From contig JADJKB010000008.1 of assembly GCA_016706225.1 (NCBI GenBank), positions 310,001 through 374,000 on the forward strand: a stretch of 64,000 bases of DNA, given 5' to 3'. The position numbers and the translations under genes were made by a program. Positions 23,789 through 31,012 of the stretch are shown in pieces. The notes beneath the pieces were generated by a model, which ran no database searches, was not told the origin of the DNA, and saw only the letters and a program-made list of their open reading frames with translations. The first letter of the stretch is position 1. Each line of letters begins with the position of its first letter. Source of the DNA: Myxococcales bacterium (GTDB lineage Bacteria > Myxococcota_A > Polyangia > Polyangiales > Polyangiaceae).

Positions 23789-24157
23789 TCGCGCGCCCGC
23801 CTCGATGCCTCGTTCGCCGCGCTGTCCGACGTGACCCGTCGCGGCGTCCTCGAACACCTCGGCCGCGCAGATGCATCGATCACAGACCTCGCGAACAAAT
23901 TCCGCATGACCCTCACGGGCATGAAGAAACACGTCTCGGTATTGGAGCAAGCCGGCCTGGTCGTGACCGAGAAGGTCGGGCGCGTGCGCACGTGCAAGCT
24001 CGGCGCCCGTCGGCTTGCGGAAGAGATGGCGTGGATCGAGAGGTATCGAATGCGGTGGGACGAACGATTTGACGAGCTCGATCGCGTGCTCGCAGAGCGC
24101 GTCGCAGATGAGCTGAAGCGCAACGAGACGAATGATGCAAACCAGAAACGAAAGTGA
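23777..24157 (+). CDS. ArsR-family transcriptional regulator
   Basis: 126 residues from ATG 23777; an in-frame ATG at 23753 is the alternative. The winged-helix core is typical: 'LDASFAALSDVTRRGVLEHL', recognition helix 'ITDLANKFRMTLTGMKKHVS' and wing 'EQAGLVVTEKVGRVRTCKLG'. No CXC metal site of the ArsR/SmtB type is present. This subfamily usually represses itself and a following SRPBCC (AHSA1-like) gene, and here a truncated SRPBCC gene follows 10 bp downstream. It is probably an autorepressor through the palindrome across its start. Confidence 0.85.
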   Translation: MVQYSRARLDASFAALSDVTRRGVLEHLGRADASITDLANKFRMTLTGMKKHVSVLEQAGLVVTEKVGRVRTCKLGARRLAEEMAWIERYRMRWDERFDELDRVLAERVADELKRNETNDANQKRK

Positions 24158-24167
24158 GCACCGCCCG

Positions 24168-24305
24168 ATGAAAAACCAAACGACTGCAGAACGAACGTCC
24201 GATCGCGAGCTCGTGGTGACGCGCATTGTGAACGCGCCCGCGCGCATCGTCTTCGAGGCCTGGACCAAGCCCGAGCTGTTCAAGCGCTGCCTCCACTGTT
24301 GGTAG
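24168..24305 (+). pseudogene. Truncated SRPBCC (AHSA1-like) domain gene
   Basis: The reading frame from ATG 24168 gives 45 residues, including 'DRELVVTRIVNAPARIVFEAW' minus its last residue, the N-terminal strand and helix of an SRPBCC ligand-binding protein. Family members run to ~150 residues. After 'WTKPELFKR' the sequence loses similarity and stops at TAG. It is the expected partner of the upstream ArsR-type regulator and has lost about two thirds of its length at a junction near 24290. Confidence 0.75.
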
Positions 24306-24318
24306 CTGCCACGAATCA

Positions 24319-25323
24319 GTGAGCTGGAATGTCGATGGCCGTGGCGGCTTGCCGACGAGCTGCGCCGTTGAAGCGATCGGTCAGCTCAGCGTCGACCTCG
24401 TCGAGCGACGCCTGCACCGTATCCACCGCCGGTTGGAGCGTCGTCCAGAGCTCCTCGACGTGCTCATCGCTGCGCACGACAAGGGCGTGGTGCACCGCGA
24501 TCTGAAACCGGAGAACGTCTTCCTCACTCGCGACGGACAGATCAAAGTGCTCGACTTCGGGATCGCCCGGCTGCGGGAGCTCTCGACCGCGAGCAATGCG
24601 ACACGCGACGGGACGAGCATGGGCACGCCGTCGTACATGCCACCGGAGCAAGCGCGAGGGCTCTGGGCCGAGGTTGATGCGCGAAGTGACCTGTGGGCGG
24701 TCGGCGCGTTGATGTTCGCCCTGCTGACGGGGCGCGCAGTGCACGAGGGACGCACTACGAACGAGCTCCTCCTGTCGGCCATGACCGGGCCCGCACCGCC
24801 GCTCGCGGAGCTCGAGCCGAAGCTGCACGCCGCGGTCGCGGCCGTGGTCGATCGCGCGGTCGCGTTCGAGAAACCTCGCCGTTGGCCCGACGCTCGCGCC
24901 ATGCAGAACGCGGTGCGCCACGCCTACCAGGAAATGCATCGCGCGCCGCTTTCCACCGCCCCAAAGCTCACGGTTGCGCCATCGGTCGCGGACAGGACAC
25001 TGCCAAGCACGGACCTGGTGCAGCTCTCGCCAGGGCTGTCGTCCGACGTGACCGCGCTTCCGGTGGCCAGAGGAAGAACGGGCGTGTCGATCGTGCGGAC
25101 TGTGCTCGATCGCCCGGTGCTAGCGGCACTGGGTGCGGTGGCCGTTGGATTGGTGGTCGTGATCATCGCCGGGGCCGGCGTGATGCTCGCAAGGCGCGCG
25201 GCGTCGAAGGGCGCGAGCGCTTCAGCGGTCGGAGCGTCCGATGTCGAGTCGGTGCCCTCTCCGTCGGCCACCCCCGTCGCCGGTTACGTCGTCGGTGCCC
25301 GATGGCTCGGCGTCGTCGAGTGA
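24319..25323 (+). pseudogene. Ser/Thr protein kinase fragment lacking the N-lobe
   Basis: The open frame contains the kinase C-lobe from 'LLDVLIAAHDKGVVHRDLKP' (about 24457) through the DFG motif 'VLDFGIARL', 'SYMPPEQARG' and 'DLWAVGALMFALLTGR', then a transmembrane helix ('VAVGLVVVIIAGAGVMLARR'). The glycine loop and the VAIK lysine are absent, so ATP binding is not possible. Residues before 24457 do not resemble a kinase. The 3' end is also cut: it terminates within a fragment of another gene on the opposite strand. An intact copy would be ~500 residues or longer. Confidence 0.8.
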
Positions 25324-25447
25324 GCAAACACCCCGAACACCGCCTCCAGAGCGACGAAGGCCACGTTCAGCCCGATCCCGATCAGGAACGCGCGGCCGAG
25401 CGGGTTCGCCGCCGTCCCAACGGGAGGCGCTCGTGTTCGTGGCTCAT
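25314..25447 (-). pseudogene. N-terminal remnant of a cation diffusion facilitator (CzcD/ZitB-like)
   Basis: Reading the minus strand from ATG 25447 gives 'MSHEHERLPLG', then a change of frame leads into 'ANPLGRAFLIGIGLNVAFV' and 'ALEAVFGVFAHS', the first transmembrane helix of CDF metal exporters, normally followed by a LLADAGHN motif. Similarity stops after 'AHS'. The fragment is both frameshifted and truncated to ~45 of ~300 residues and abuts the end of the kinase fragment. Assignment is from the characteristic helix-1 pattern. Confidence 0.65.
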
Positions 25448-25466
25448 CGCGGACGACCTCTTATCT

Positions 25467-26516
25467 ATGCCCCACGATGGCACGAAACATGCCATCCAGC
25501 TCTTAGTGCGGTCCTGGCTTCCACTCTTATCGGCGATTGCTATCACGGCGATGGCGCGGCCTGCATACGCCCAATGCACGTCGAACGCATCGTCGTGCGT
25601 GACCTGCCATGAGACGCAAGGTTTGCGTCCTGTGCTGCAGAGCGCGCAGCCTTGGCACGTCGACCATGGGTTCGGAGACCTGTGTGCCTCATGCCATGCC
25701 GGCGATCCCGCGAGCTCGGCCAAGGGGCAGGCCCACCTGGGCCTGCGACAGCCGCTCGCCGATCCCGCGGTTTCCTGCGCCGGCTGTCACGCCGACGACT
25801 CGTCTGCGCGTGCGGAGCGTTACCTCGCGGTAGCGGTGAGCACAGCGCCGCCGCCGCCGACCGCACCGCCGGCGAGTCCGCCACCTGGAGCAACCGCGTC
25901 CTCGACAGCCGATCGCATTCTTGCCGCACTCGCCGCGCTGCTGACGATCGCGCTCTACTTCGTCGTTCGGCGCGAGCTGGCCGCGGAACGTCGCTCGCTG
26001 CTGGCGTGGCTGCGCGCCAAGACCTGGAGCCCGTACGCCGCGGGCGTGCTGCTCGGCCTCGTCGTCGCGTTCTCCGAGGTCATCTGTGGTCGACCGCTTG
26101 CCGCGTCGGGCGCCTTCGACAAGCTCGCCGCCTATCCCGGCCGCTGGCTCTTCCCGTCGAGCCAGTACTACGGGCACATCATGATGCCGGGGATCACCTG
26201 GCAGGTTTGGCTCATCGTTGGCGTTCTCGCGGGCTCGTTCGCGTCGAGCAAGCTCTCGGGTGAGGCGCGCTGGCGATGGCTGCCTGACACGCAGTGGGAG
26301 CCGCGCTTCGGCGCGAGCCGCAAGCTGCGACTCGCCATCGCGTTCTTCGGCGCGGTGATGGTCCAGGTCGGCGCCGGCATCGCGGGCGGCTGCACCAGCG
26401 GTCTCGCCATCTCCGGGGGCGCCGCGCTCGCGCCCGCGGCGTTCCTGTTCATGGCCGGCATGTTCGCCGGAGGGATCCCCGCTGCGTGGCTCTGGTACCG
26501 CGGGAGGGCCGCCTGA
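25467..26516 (+). CDS. Three-heme cytochrome c fused to a YeeE/YedE transporter half
   Basis: 349 residues from ATG 25467. A signal peptide ('LLSAIAITAMARPAYAQ') precedes a ~100-residue domain with three CXXCH heme sites: 'CVTCH', 'CASCH' and 'CAGCH'. A Pro/Ala linker and a transmembrane helix follow. The rest is a YeeE/YedE (DUF395) sulfur-compound transporter unit with conserved Cys in 'VICGRPL' and 'AGGCTSGLAISGG'. YeeE/TsuA proteins import thiosulfate or related sulfur species. A heme domain outside the membrane suggests redox handling of the substrate (inference). It overlaps the next gene (TGATG), so the two are probably made together. Confidence 0.8.
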   Translation: MPHDGTKHAIQLLVRSWLPLLSAIAITAMARPAYAQCTSNASSCVTCHETQGLRPVLQSAQPWHVDHGFGDLCASCHAGDPASSAKGQAHLGLRQPLADPAVSCAGCHADDSSARAERYLAVAVSTAPPPPTAPPASPPPGATASSTADRILAALAALLTIALYFVVRRELAAERRSLLAWLRAKTWSPYAAGVLLGLVVAFSEVICGRPLAASGAFDKLAAYPGRWLFPSSQYYGHIMMPGITWQVWLIVGVLAGSFASSKLSGEARWRWLPDTQWEPRFGASRKLRLAIAFFGAVMVQVGAGIAGGCTSGLAISGGAALAPAAFLFMAGMFAGGIPAAWLWYRGRAA

Positions 26517-27058
26517 TGCTCGACATCGTCAAGGCCCTGGTGCTCGGTCTCCTGTTCGGCTGGTCGCTGCACAAGGCCGGGCTCACGCACTACGCGCGCA
26601 TCGTGAACGTCTATCGCTTCCGCGACATGACGGTGATCCGCTTCATGCTCACCGCCCTCGTCGTCGGCGCCTTCGCGATTCAGGCGGGCATCGACCTCGG
26701 CTTTGCCGCCAGTGCACCGATCCCACCTACGTCGATGCTGGCCAACGTCGTGGGCGGCGTGGTCTTCGGCGTCGGGATGGCCACCGCCGGGTACTGCCCG
26801 GGGACGATCGTCGCGGAGGCCGGCGAGGGACGCCTGGACGCCTGGGTGGCTGGCCTGTCGGGGCTCCTCGTGGGCGCGATCGTGTTCGGCTTGCTTCAGC
26901 CGGTGATCATGCCGACGCTGGCTCGGGTGGGGGCGCTCGGGCGTGTGACGTTCGCGAGCCTCGCGGGCGCGAGCCCGTGGCTGGTGCTGCTCGTCTTCGG
27001 GCAGGTCGTCGTGCTCGTGCTGATGCTCATCGCTCGCGTGGGAAGGACGACGACGTGA
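26516..27058 (+). CDS. YeeE/YedE family membrane protein (second half-transporter)
   Basis: 180 residues, ATG 26516 overlapping the preceding stop. About five hydrophobic helices; 'ATAGYCPGTIVAEAGEG' is the conserved Cys-Pro-Gly-Thr motif of YeeE/YedE proteins, and 'GLLFGWSLHKAGLTHY' opens the domain. Small YeeE proteins often occur as pairs of half-length genes that together form a sulfur-species importer. Its partner is the upstream cytochrome-fused half. Its stop overlaps the start of a pyruvate:ferredoxin oxidoreductase remnant. Confidence 0.85.
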   Translation: MLDIVKALVLGLLFGWSLHKAGLTHYARIVNVYRFRDMTVIRFMLTALVVGAFAIQAGIDLGFAASAPIPPTSMLANVVGGVVFGVGMATAGYCPGTIVAEAGEGRLDAWVAGLSGLLVGAIVFGLLQPVIMPTLARVGALGRVTFASLAGASPWLVLLVFGQVVVLVLMLIARVGRTTT

Positions 27059-27234
27059 CGAACCCGATCCGCTACCGAACGCTCGACGCCAAAGAGGCCG
27101 TGGCGGATGTCGCCTATCGCCTGAGTGAAGTGATCGCGATCTATCCGATCACCTCAGCGTCCATCATGGGCGAGCACGCCGACGCGTGGTCCGTGCGAAC
27201 CTGTGGGGCACGGTCCCCGAGGTGGTGGAGATGA
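27055..27234 (+). pseudogene. N-terminal remnant of pyruvate:ferredoxin (flavodoxin) oxidoreductase
   Basis: From GTG 27055 the frame gives 'NPIRYRTLDAKEAVADVAYR' and 'LSEVIAIYPITSASIMGEHA', the well-known start of NifJ/PFOR (the usual text is YPITPSSPMGE). Near 27195 a one-base shift is needed to continue into 'ANLWGTVPEVVEM', after which similarity ends. Full-length enzymes are ~1,200 residues; about 60 remain. The GTGA overlap with the YeeE gene shows that an intact oxidoreductase once belonged to the same operon. Confidence 0.75.
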
Positions 27235-27262
27235 GGGGACCAGGCAGAAGGCACCGTCCTAC

Positions 27263-27379
27263 ATGACGTTCGAGGTCACCTCGGAGCAGCAGGAGGACAT
27301 CTCGCCGTTCCTGGAGGAGGTCCGGGCGCTGGTGCACGACGCGGGGCTCATCCTCGTTTCGGCGACCCCGATCGGCTGA
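27263..27379 (+). CDS. Short ORF of 38 residues, unknown (possibly a remnant)
   Basis: ATG 27263 to TGA 27379 encodes a peptide with 'EQQEDISPFLEEVRALVHDA'. It is not recognised and has no obvious ribosome-binding site. It lies between the oxidoreductase remnant and arsR and could be the 3' tail of a deleted gene, since the frame stays open upstream to about 27240. Confidence 0.25.
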   Translation: MTFEVTSEQQEDISPFLEEVRALVHDAGLILVSATPIG

Positions 27380-27392
27380 GGTCGGGCTTGAT

Positions 27393-27427
27393 GGAGGTTG
27401 AACGATGTGTAATCGTATATCTACGAT
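27393..27427 (+). promoter_or_regulatory. arsR ribosome-binding site and palindromic operator inside its first codons
   Basis: 'ggagg' (27393-27397) lies 7 bases before ATG 27405 and decides that start. A perfect 6-bp inverted repeat, 'atcgta' and 'tacgat' with 'tatc' between, occupies 27412-27427, inside codons 3-8. It resembles AT-rich ArsR operator palindromes, so repression probably acts just downstream of the transcription start. Confidence 0.55.
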
Positions 27428-27767
27428 GAACGACCGAGCTGCCGCCGACTGCTGTCCCGAGCCGAGCGCCGAGCCTGATCTTCGGCCCGTCGAGGGCAAG
27501 GAGGCGGACGACGAGCTCGCTGCGCTGGCGAAGGCCATCGCGCACCCGGCCCGCGTACAGATCATTCGGATTCTCGTACGAAAGACCGCCTGCGTGTGCG
27601 GCGACATCGTGGACGAGCTTCCGCTGGCCCAGTCGACCGTCTCGCAGCACCTCAAGGTGCTCAAGGAGGCGGGCCTCATCCGCGGCGAGGTCGACGGGCC
27701 GCGCGTCTGCTACTGCATCGAACCGCGTGCCCTGCGCAGGCTCAAGGTGCTCGTGGCGGGGATGTGA
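27405..27767 (+). CDS. arsR: Arsenic-responsive repressor ArsR
   Basis: 120 residues. The winged-helix core 'ALAKAIAHPARVQIIRILVR' is followed by 'TACVCGDIVDELPLAQSTVS', where the Cys-Val-Cys pair matches the As(III)-binding ELCVCDL helix of ArsR. An additional Cys-Cys at residues ~16-17 ('AADCCPEP') could contribute. A second ATG (27426) is in frame but lacks a ribosome-binding site. It heads the arsenic operon and probably represses it until As(III) or Sb(III) binds. It ends 55 bp before the arsD fusion gene. Confidence 0.92.
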   Translation: MCNRISTMNDRAAADCCPEPSAEPDLRPVEGKEADDELAALAKAIAHPARVQIIRILVRKTACVCGDIVDELPLAQSTVSQHLKVLKEAGLIRGEVDGPRVCYCIEPRALRRLKVLVAGM

Positions 27768-27822
27768 GGGTGGTCGTGTCTCCAGGCTATCGGCCATCGT
27801 CGATGAACGAAAGGATGTCTCC

Positions 27823-28524
27823 ATGATTGCTGTTCGCGTCTTCGACCCCGCCATGTGCTGCTCCACCGGGATCTGCGGCCCCTCGGTCGACCCGCAGCTC
27901 GTTCGCTTCGCGGCGGATCTCGACTGGCTCAAGAGCCAGGGCGTGTCGGTCGAGCGGTTCAACCTCTCGCAGCAGCCTGGGGCCTTCGCCGACGACTGGG
28001 CGGTCAAGACCGCGCTCGAGACGAAGGGCGAAGCCGGCCTGCCCCTGGTGAAGGTGAACGGCGAGGTCAAGAGCAGCGGGACTTACCCGTCGCGCGATGA
28101 GCTCGCGACGTGGGCGGGAATCGGCGCTCCGGCGGCGAGCCTCTTCACGGAGGCCGTGGCCGAGCTCGTCGCGATCGGCGCTGCCATCGCCTCGAACTGC
28201 GAGCCTGGCTTCAAGTTCCACTACGACAAGGCGCGCAAGCTCGGCGTCTCTCGCGAGGACATGCTGCGCGCCGTCACCACGGCGCAGAACGTCAAGGATG
28301 CGCCCGCCAAGGCGATGCTCGACCTCGCTCAGCGATACCTGAGCCGAGACGCGGCCGAGGCCAGTGCAGCCGCGAGTCCAGAGCCGGCGCCCAAGGAGAC
28401 AGCGAGCGGCTGCTGCGGGCCGGCCAAGACCGAGACGAGCGCTCCGAAGGAGAAGGCCAGCGGCTGCTGCGGACCTTCCACCAAGAGCGAGTCGTCCGCG
28501 CCGAAGAAGTCCGGCTGCTGCTGA
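27823..28524 (+). CDS. arsD: ArsD metallochaperone fused to an AhpD/CMD-like domain with a Cys-Cys-rich tail
   Basis: 233 residues from ATG 27823 ('aaagga' upstream). Residues 1-~105 are ArsD, with Cys12, Cys13 and Cys18 in 'MCCSTGICGPSVD', the As(III)-binding set that delivers arsenic to ArsA. Residues ~105-170 are an AhpD/carboxymuconolactone-decarboxylase-like helix bundle ('ELVAIGAAIASNCEPGFKFH', 'YDKARKLGVSREDML'). The usual CXXC is reduced to Cys126-Glu-Pro-Gly, and His133 is kept. The tail carries three Cys-Cys pairs (197-198, 215-216, 232-233) in 'SGCC(GP)' repeats. Ordinary ArsD is ~120 residues with up to two C-terminal Cys pairs. The context (arsR before, arsA after) supports the role. 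Confidence 0.88.
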   Translation: MIAVRVFDPAMCCSTGICGPSVDPQLVRFAADLDWLKSQGVSVERFNLSQQPGAFADDWAVKTALETKGEAGLPLVKVNGEVKSSGTYPSRDELATWAGIGAPAASLFTEAVAELVAIGAAIASNCEPGFKFHYDKARKLGVSREDMLRAVTTAQNVKDAPAKAMLDLAQRYLSRDAAEASAAASPEPAPKETASGCCGPAKTETSAPKEKASGCCGPSTKSESSAPKKSGCC

Positions 28525-28535
28525 AAGGAACCGTC

Positions 28536-30308
28536 CTGTCCACGCTGATCCAGAATCCGACACGCATCCTGTTCTTCACGGGCAAGGGCGGCGTGGGCAA
28601 GACCTCCTCGGCCTGCGCCACGGCCATCGGCCTCGCCGACGCCGGCAAGCGTGTGCTGCTCGTCAGCACCGACCCGGCCTCCAACCTCGACGAGGTGCTC
28701 GGCGTGAAGCTCTCGTCGACGCCGACAGCAGTTCCGAACGTCCCCGGCCTCCGGGCGCTGAACATCGATCCGGTGCAGGCGGCGCACGCCTATCGCGAGC
28801 GCGTGGTCGGGCCCTACCGAGGCGTGCTCCCCACCGTCGCGATCGCGAGCATGGAGGAGCAGCTCTCGGGCGCGTGCACGGTCGAGATCGCGGCGTTCGA
28901 CGAGTTCTCGAAGCTCCTCGGGGACAAGGCCGCGACGGCTGCCTTCGACCACGTCATCTTCGACACGGCGCCCACCGGGCACACGCTGCGACTCCTCGAG
29001 CTGCCGGCGGCGTGGTCGAACTTCATCGACACGAACGTCGGCGGGACGTCATGCCTCGGACCGCTGTCCGGGCTGAACGCTCAGAAGGCGCTCTACGCTG
29101 CGTCGAACGAAGCGCTCCGCGATCCCGCGCAGACGATTCTCGTGCTCGTCGCGCGACCTGAGCGTTCCTCCCTCACCGAGGCCGAACGCACGCGGGCTGA
29201 GCTCGCCCAGCTCGGCGTGGGCAACGTCCGCCTGATCTTGAACGGCGTCTTCCACGCACGCGATGCGAGCGACGCGACAGCGGTCGCAATGGAGGCTCGG
29301 GGGCGCGCGGCGCTGGAATCGCTGCCCGCCGGCCTTCGTGAGCTCGGCCGGGTCGACGTTCCGCTCCTCCCGTTCGGGCTTGTCGGGATCGACGCGCTCC
29401 GCAAGCTGGGCACGCTCGCCGGAGGCGTTGGCGAGCTTGCGCCACCCATCGCGACGAACGTGTTTCGCAGCCAGCGCCTGGACGCGCTGGTGGAAGAGCT
29501 AGCGAAGCGCGGCAAGGGCGTCGTGATGACGATGGGCAAAGGCGGCGTCGGCAAGACGACGGTCGCCGCGCGCATCGCCAGCGAGCTGGCGCGCCGCGGC
29601 CTCGCCGTGACGCTCACGACGACGGACCCCGCCGCTCACGTCGAGCAGGCTGCTCACGAGCTAGGCGCAGGCGCGTCCGGGCTGCGCGTGACTCGCATCG
29701 ATCCGGCGCTGGAGACCCGTCGATACACAGAAGAGGTGATGTCGTCGGCGGGCAGCGGGCTCGACGCTCAGGGCAAGGCGCTGCTCGAAGAGGATCTCCG
29801 CAGCCCGTGCACCGAGGAGATCGCCGTCTTCCGCGCCTTCGCTGAGACCGTGGCGCAGGGCGAAGACCGCTTCGTCGTCATCGACACGGCGCCCACCGGC
29901 CACACGCTGCTCCTGCTCGACGCTGCCGAGTCCTACCACCGCGAAGTGTTGAAGAAGCCGAGCGGTAGCCCGCAGGCGGTGCAGCGTCTCCTGCCGCGCT
30001 TGCGGGATCCGGAGTTCACTCACGTGCTGCTCGTGACGCTACCCGAGGCGACGCCAATTCACGAGGCGATGCAGCTCGAGCGCGACCTCGCACGCGCGGA
30101 CATCAAGCCCTTCGCGTGGATGGTGAACCAGAGCTTGACGCCGCTCGACGTGACGGATCCGGTCCTGCGCTCGCGTCGGGCGCACGAGGCCACCCACCTT
30201 CGCGAGCTCGCAGATCACTCAGCTCACATCGTGCTCGAACCGTGGCGCGTCGGCTTTGTCGGAAGCGACCCGCGCGTGGTAGCGCCGCGTGCGGAGGCGA
30301 CCGCATGA
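28536..30308 (+). CDS. arsA: Arsenite-transporting ATPase ArsA
   Basis: About 590 residues, two homologous ATPase halves. P-loops are 'FTGKGGVGKTS' and 'TMGKGGVGKTT', and 'DTAPTGHTL' occurs in each half. The three As(III) ligands are present as Cys114, Cys173 and Cys425, one to three positions from E. coli ArsA Cys113/172/422. No ATG, GTG or TTG exists in frame upstream of the first P-loop for over 90 bases. 'aaagga' (28524-28529) sits 6 bases before CTG 28536, giving a protein beginning STLIQNPT after the initiator, so a CTG start is inferred. ArsA drives As(III) extrusion together with the membrane carrier, loaded by ArsD. Confidence 0.93.
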   Translation: MSTLIQNPTRILFFTGKGGVGKTSSACATAIGLADAGKRVLLVSTDPASNLDEVLGVKLSSTPTAVPNVPGLRALNIDPVQAAHAYRERVVGPYRGVLPTVAIASMEEQLSGACTVEIAAFDEFSKLLGDKAATAAFDHVIFDTAPTGHTLRLLELPAAWSNFIDTNVGGTSCLGPLSGLNAQKALYAASNEALRDPAQTILVLVARPERSSLTEAERTRAELAQLGVGNVRLILNGVFHARDASDATAVAMEARGRAALESLPAGLRELGRVDVPLLPFGLVGIDALRKLGTLAGGVGELAPPIATNVFRSQRLDALVEELAKRGKGVVMTMGKGGVGKTTVAARIASELARRGLAVTLTTTDPAAHVEQAAHELGAGASGLRVTRIDPALETRRYTEEVMSSAGSGLDAQGKALLEEDLRSPCTEEIAVFRAFAETVAQGEDRFVVIDTAPTGHTLLLLDAAESYHREVLKKPSGSPQAVQRLLPRLRDPEFTHVLLVTLPEATPIHEAMQLERDLARADIKPFAWMVNQSLTPLDVTDPVLRSRRAHEATHLRELADHSAHIVLEPWRVGFVGSDPRVVAPRAEATA

Positions 30309-30888
30309 GACCGATCGCGCGCGCGCAGCGGTCCTCGGACTTGTCGGGCTCGGCGTGGTCGGGGCGCTCGTGATGCGCGCGCAGCGCAGCGAGCCCGCGA
30401 CGAGCGCAGCGCCACCGGCACGCGGCGCGCGACTCGTCGAGCTGGGCTCCACCAGCTGCCGGAGCTGCAAGGCGATGCATGAGGAACTGGCGCTGCTCCG
30501 AGGAGAGTGCAGCGGCATCGCGGTCGAAGAGATCGACGTGTGGCGGGATGAAGAGGCGGGACAGCGCTACGGCGTGAACGTCATCCCGACGCAGGTCTTC
30601 CTCGACGCGGACGGACGCGAGCTCGATCGGCACACGGGGTTCCTCGCCCGGGCAGACGCGCGAGGTGAACCCCCTCGTCGTCGAGGCGCTCGCCGACATC
30701 GGCCTGTTCCCGCCGTCAACTGCGGCGCAGCCGTCGGTCTTCGACCTCTTCAAGGCGGGCCGACACTTTCACTTCGTCATCGGCGTCTGCGACGAGGAGC
30801 ACGGGCAGAAGTGCCCGCTGTTCCCCGGCGTCACGCAGCGCATCTACTGGAGCTTCCCGAACCCCGCGACGTTCACGGGCTCGCATGA
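30289..30888 (+). pseudogene. Membrane-anchored thioredoxin-like protein, 3' end replaced by out-of-frame arsC sequence
   Basis: The frame from GTG 30289 encodes a membrane anchor ('AAVLGLVGLGVVGALVM') and a thioredoxin domain with 'GSTSCRSCKAM' (CXXC) and 'VNVIPTQVFLDADGRELDRH' (cis-Pro loop). At about residue 125 similarity ends and the frame runs on through the arsC fragment in the wrong phase. An ATG at 30305 overlaps the arsA stop (ATGA) in a different frame and would need a one-base shift to enter this domain. It probably once reduced ArsC or another periplasmic thiol partner. Whether the truncated protein is made is unknown. Confidence 0.65.
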
Positions 30889-31012
30889 CGAGAAACTCGC
30901 CCGTGTGATCGAGGTGCGCGGGGCGCTTCGGGCTCGCATCGAGTCCTGGCTCGCGACGCTTTCAGACACGGGCTCGACGCTCGCACGACGACAGGGAACT
31001 GAACTCTCATGA
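30665..31012 (+). pseudogene. C-terminal half of a thioredoxin-type arsenate reductase (catalytic N-terminus deleted)
   Basis: From GTG 30665 the frame reads 'NPLVVEALADIGL', 'FHFVIGVCDEEHGQKCPLFP' and 'WSFPNPATFTG', the second half of a low-molecular-weight-phosphatase-type ArsC. The N-terminal phosphate-binding loop C-X5-R, which carries the catalytic Cys, is missing. The junction at ~30660 joins it to the upstream thioredoxin domain, so one deletion probably removed the end of one gene and the start of the other. It overlaps acr3 by ATGA. A complete arsC lies downstream, so the function is not lost. Confidence 0.75.

Noticed and set aside
24316..24939. Minus-strand open frame opposite the kinase fragment
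   Set aside because: Most of it is the complement of the kinase C-lobe. Its last ~45 codons (24319-24456) could be the tail of an unidentified gene but match nothing I recognise.
24693..25466. Upstream extension of the cytochrome-YeeE frame
   Set aside because: The frame is open far upstream, but it runs out of phase through the kinase fragment; the signal peptide fixes the start near 25467.
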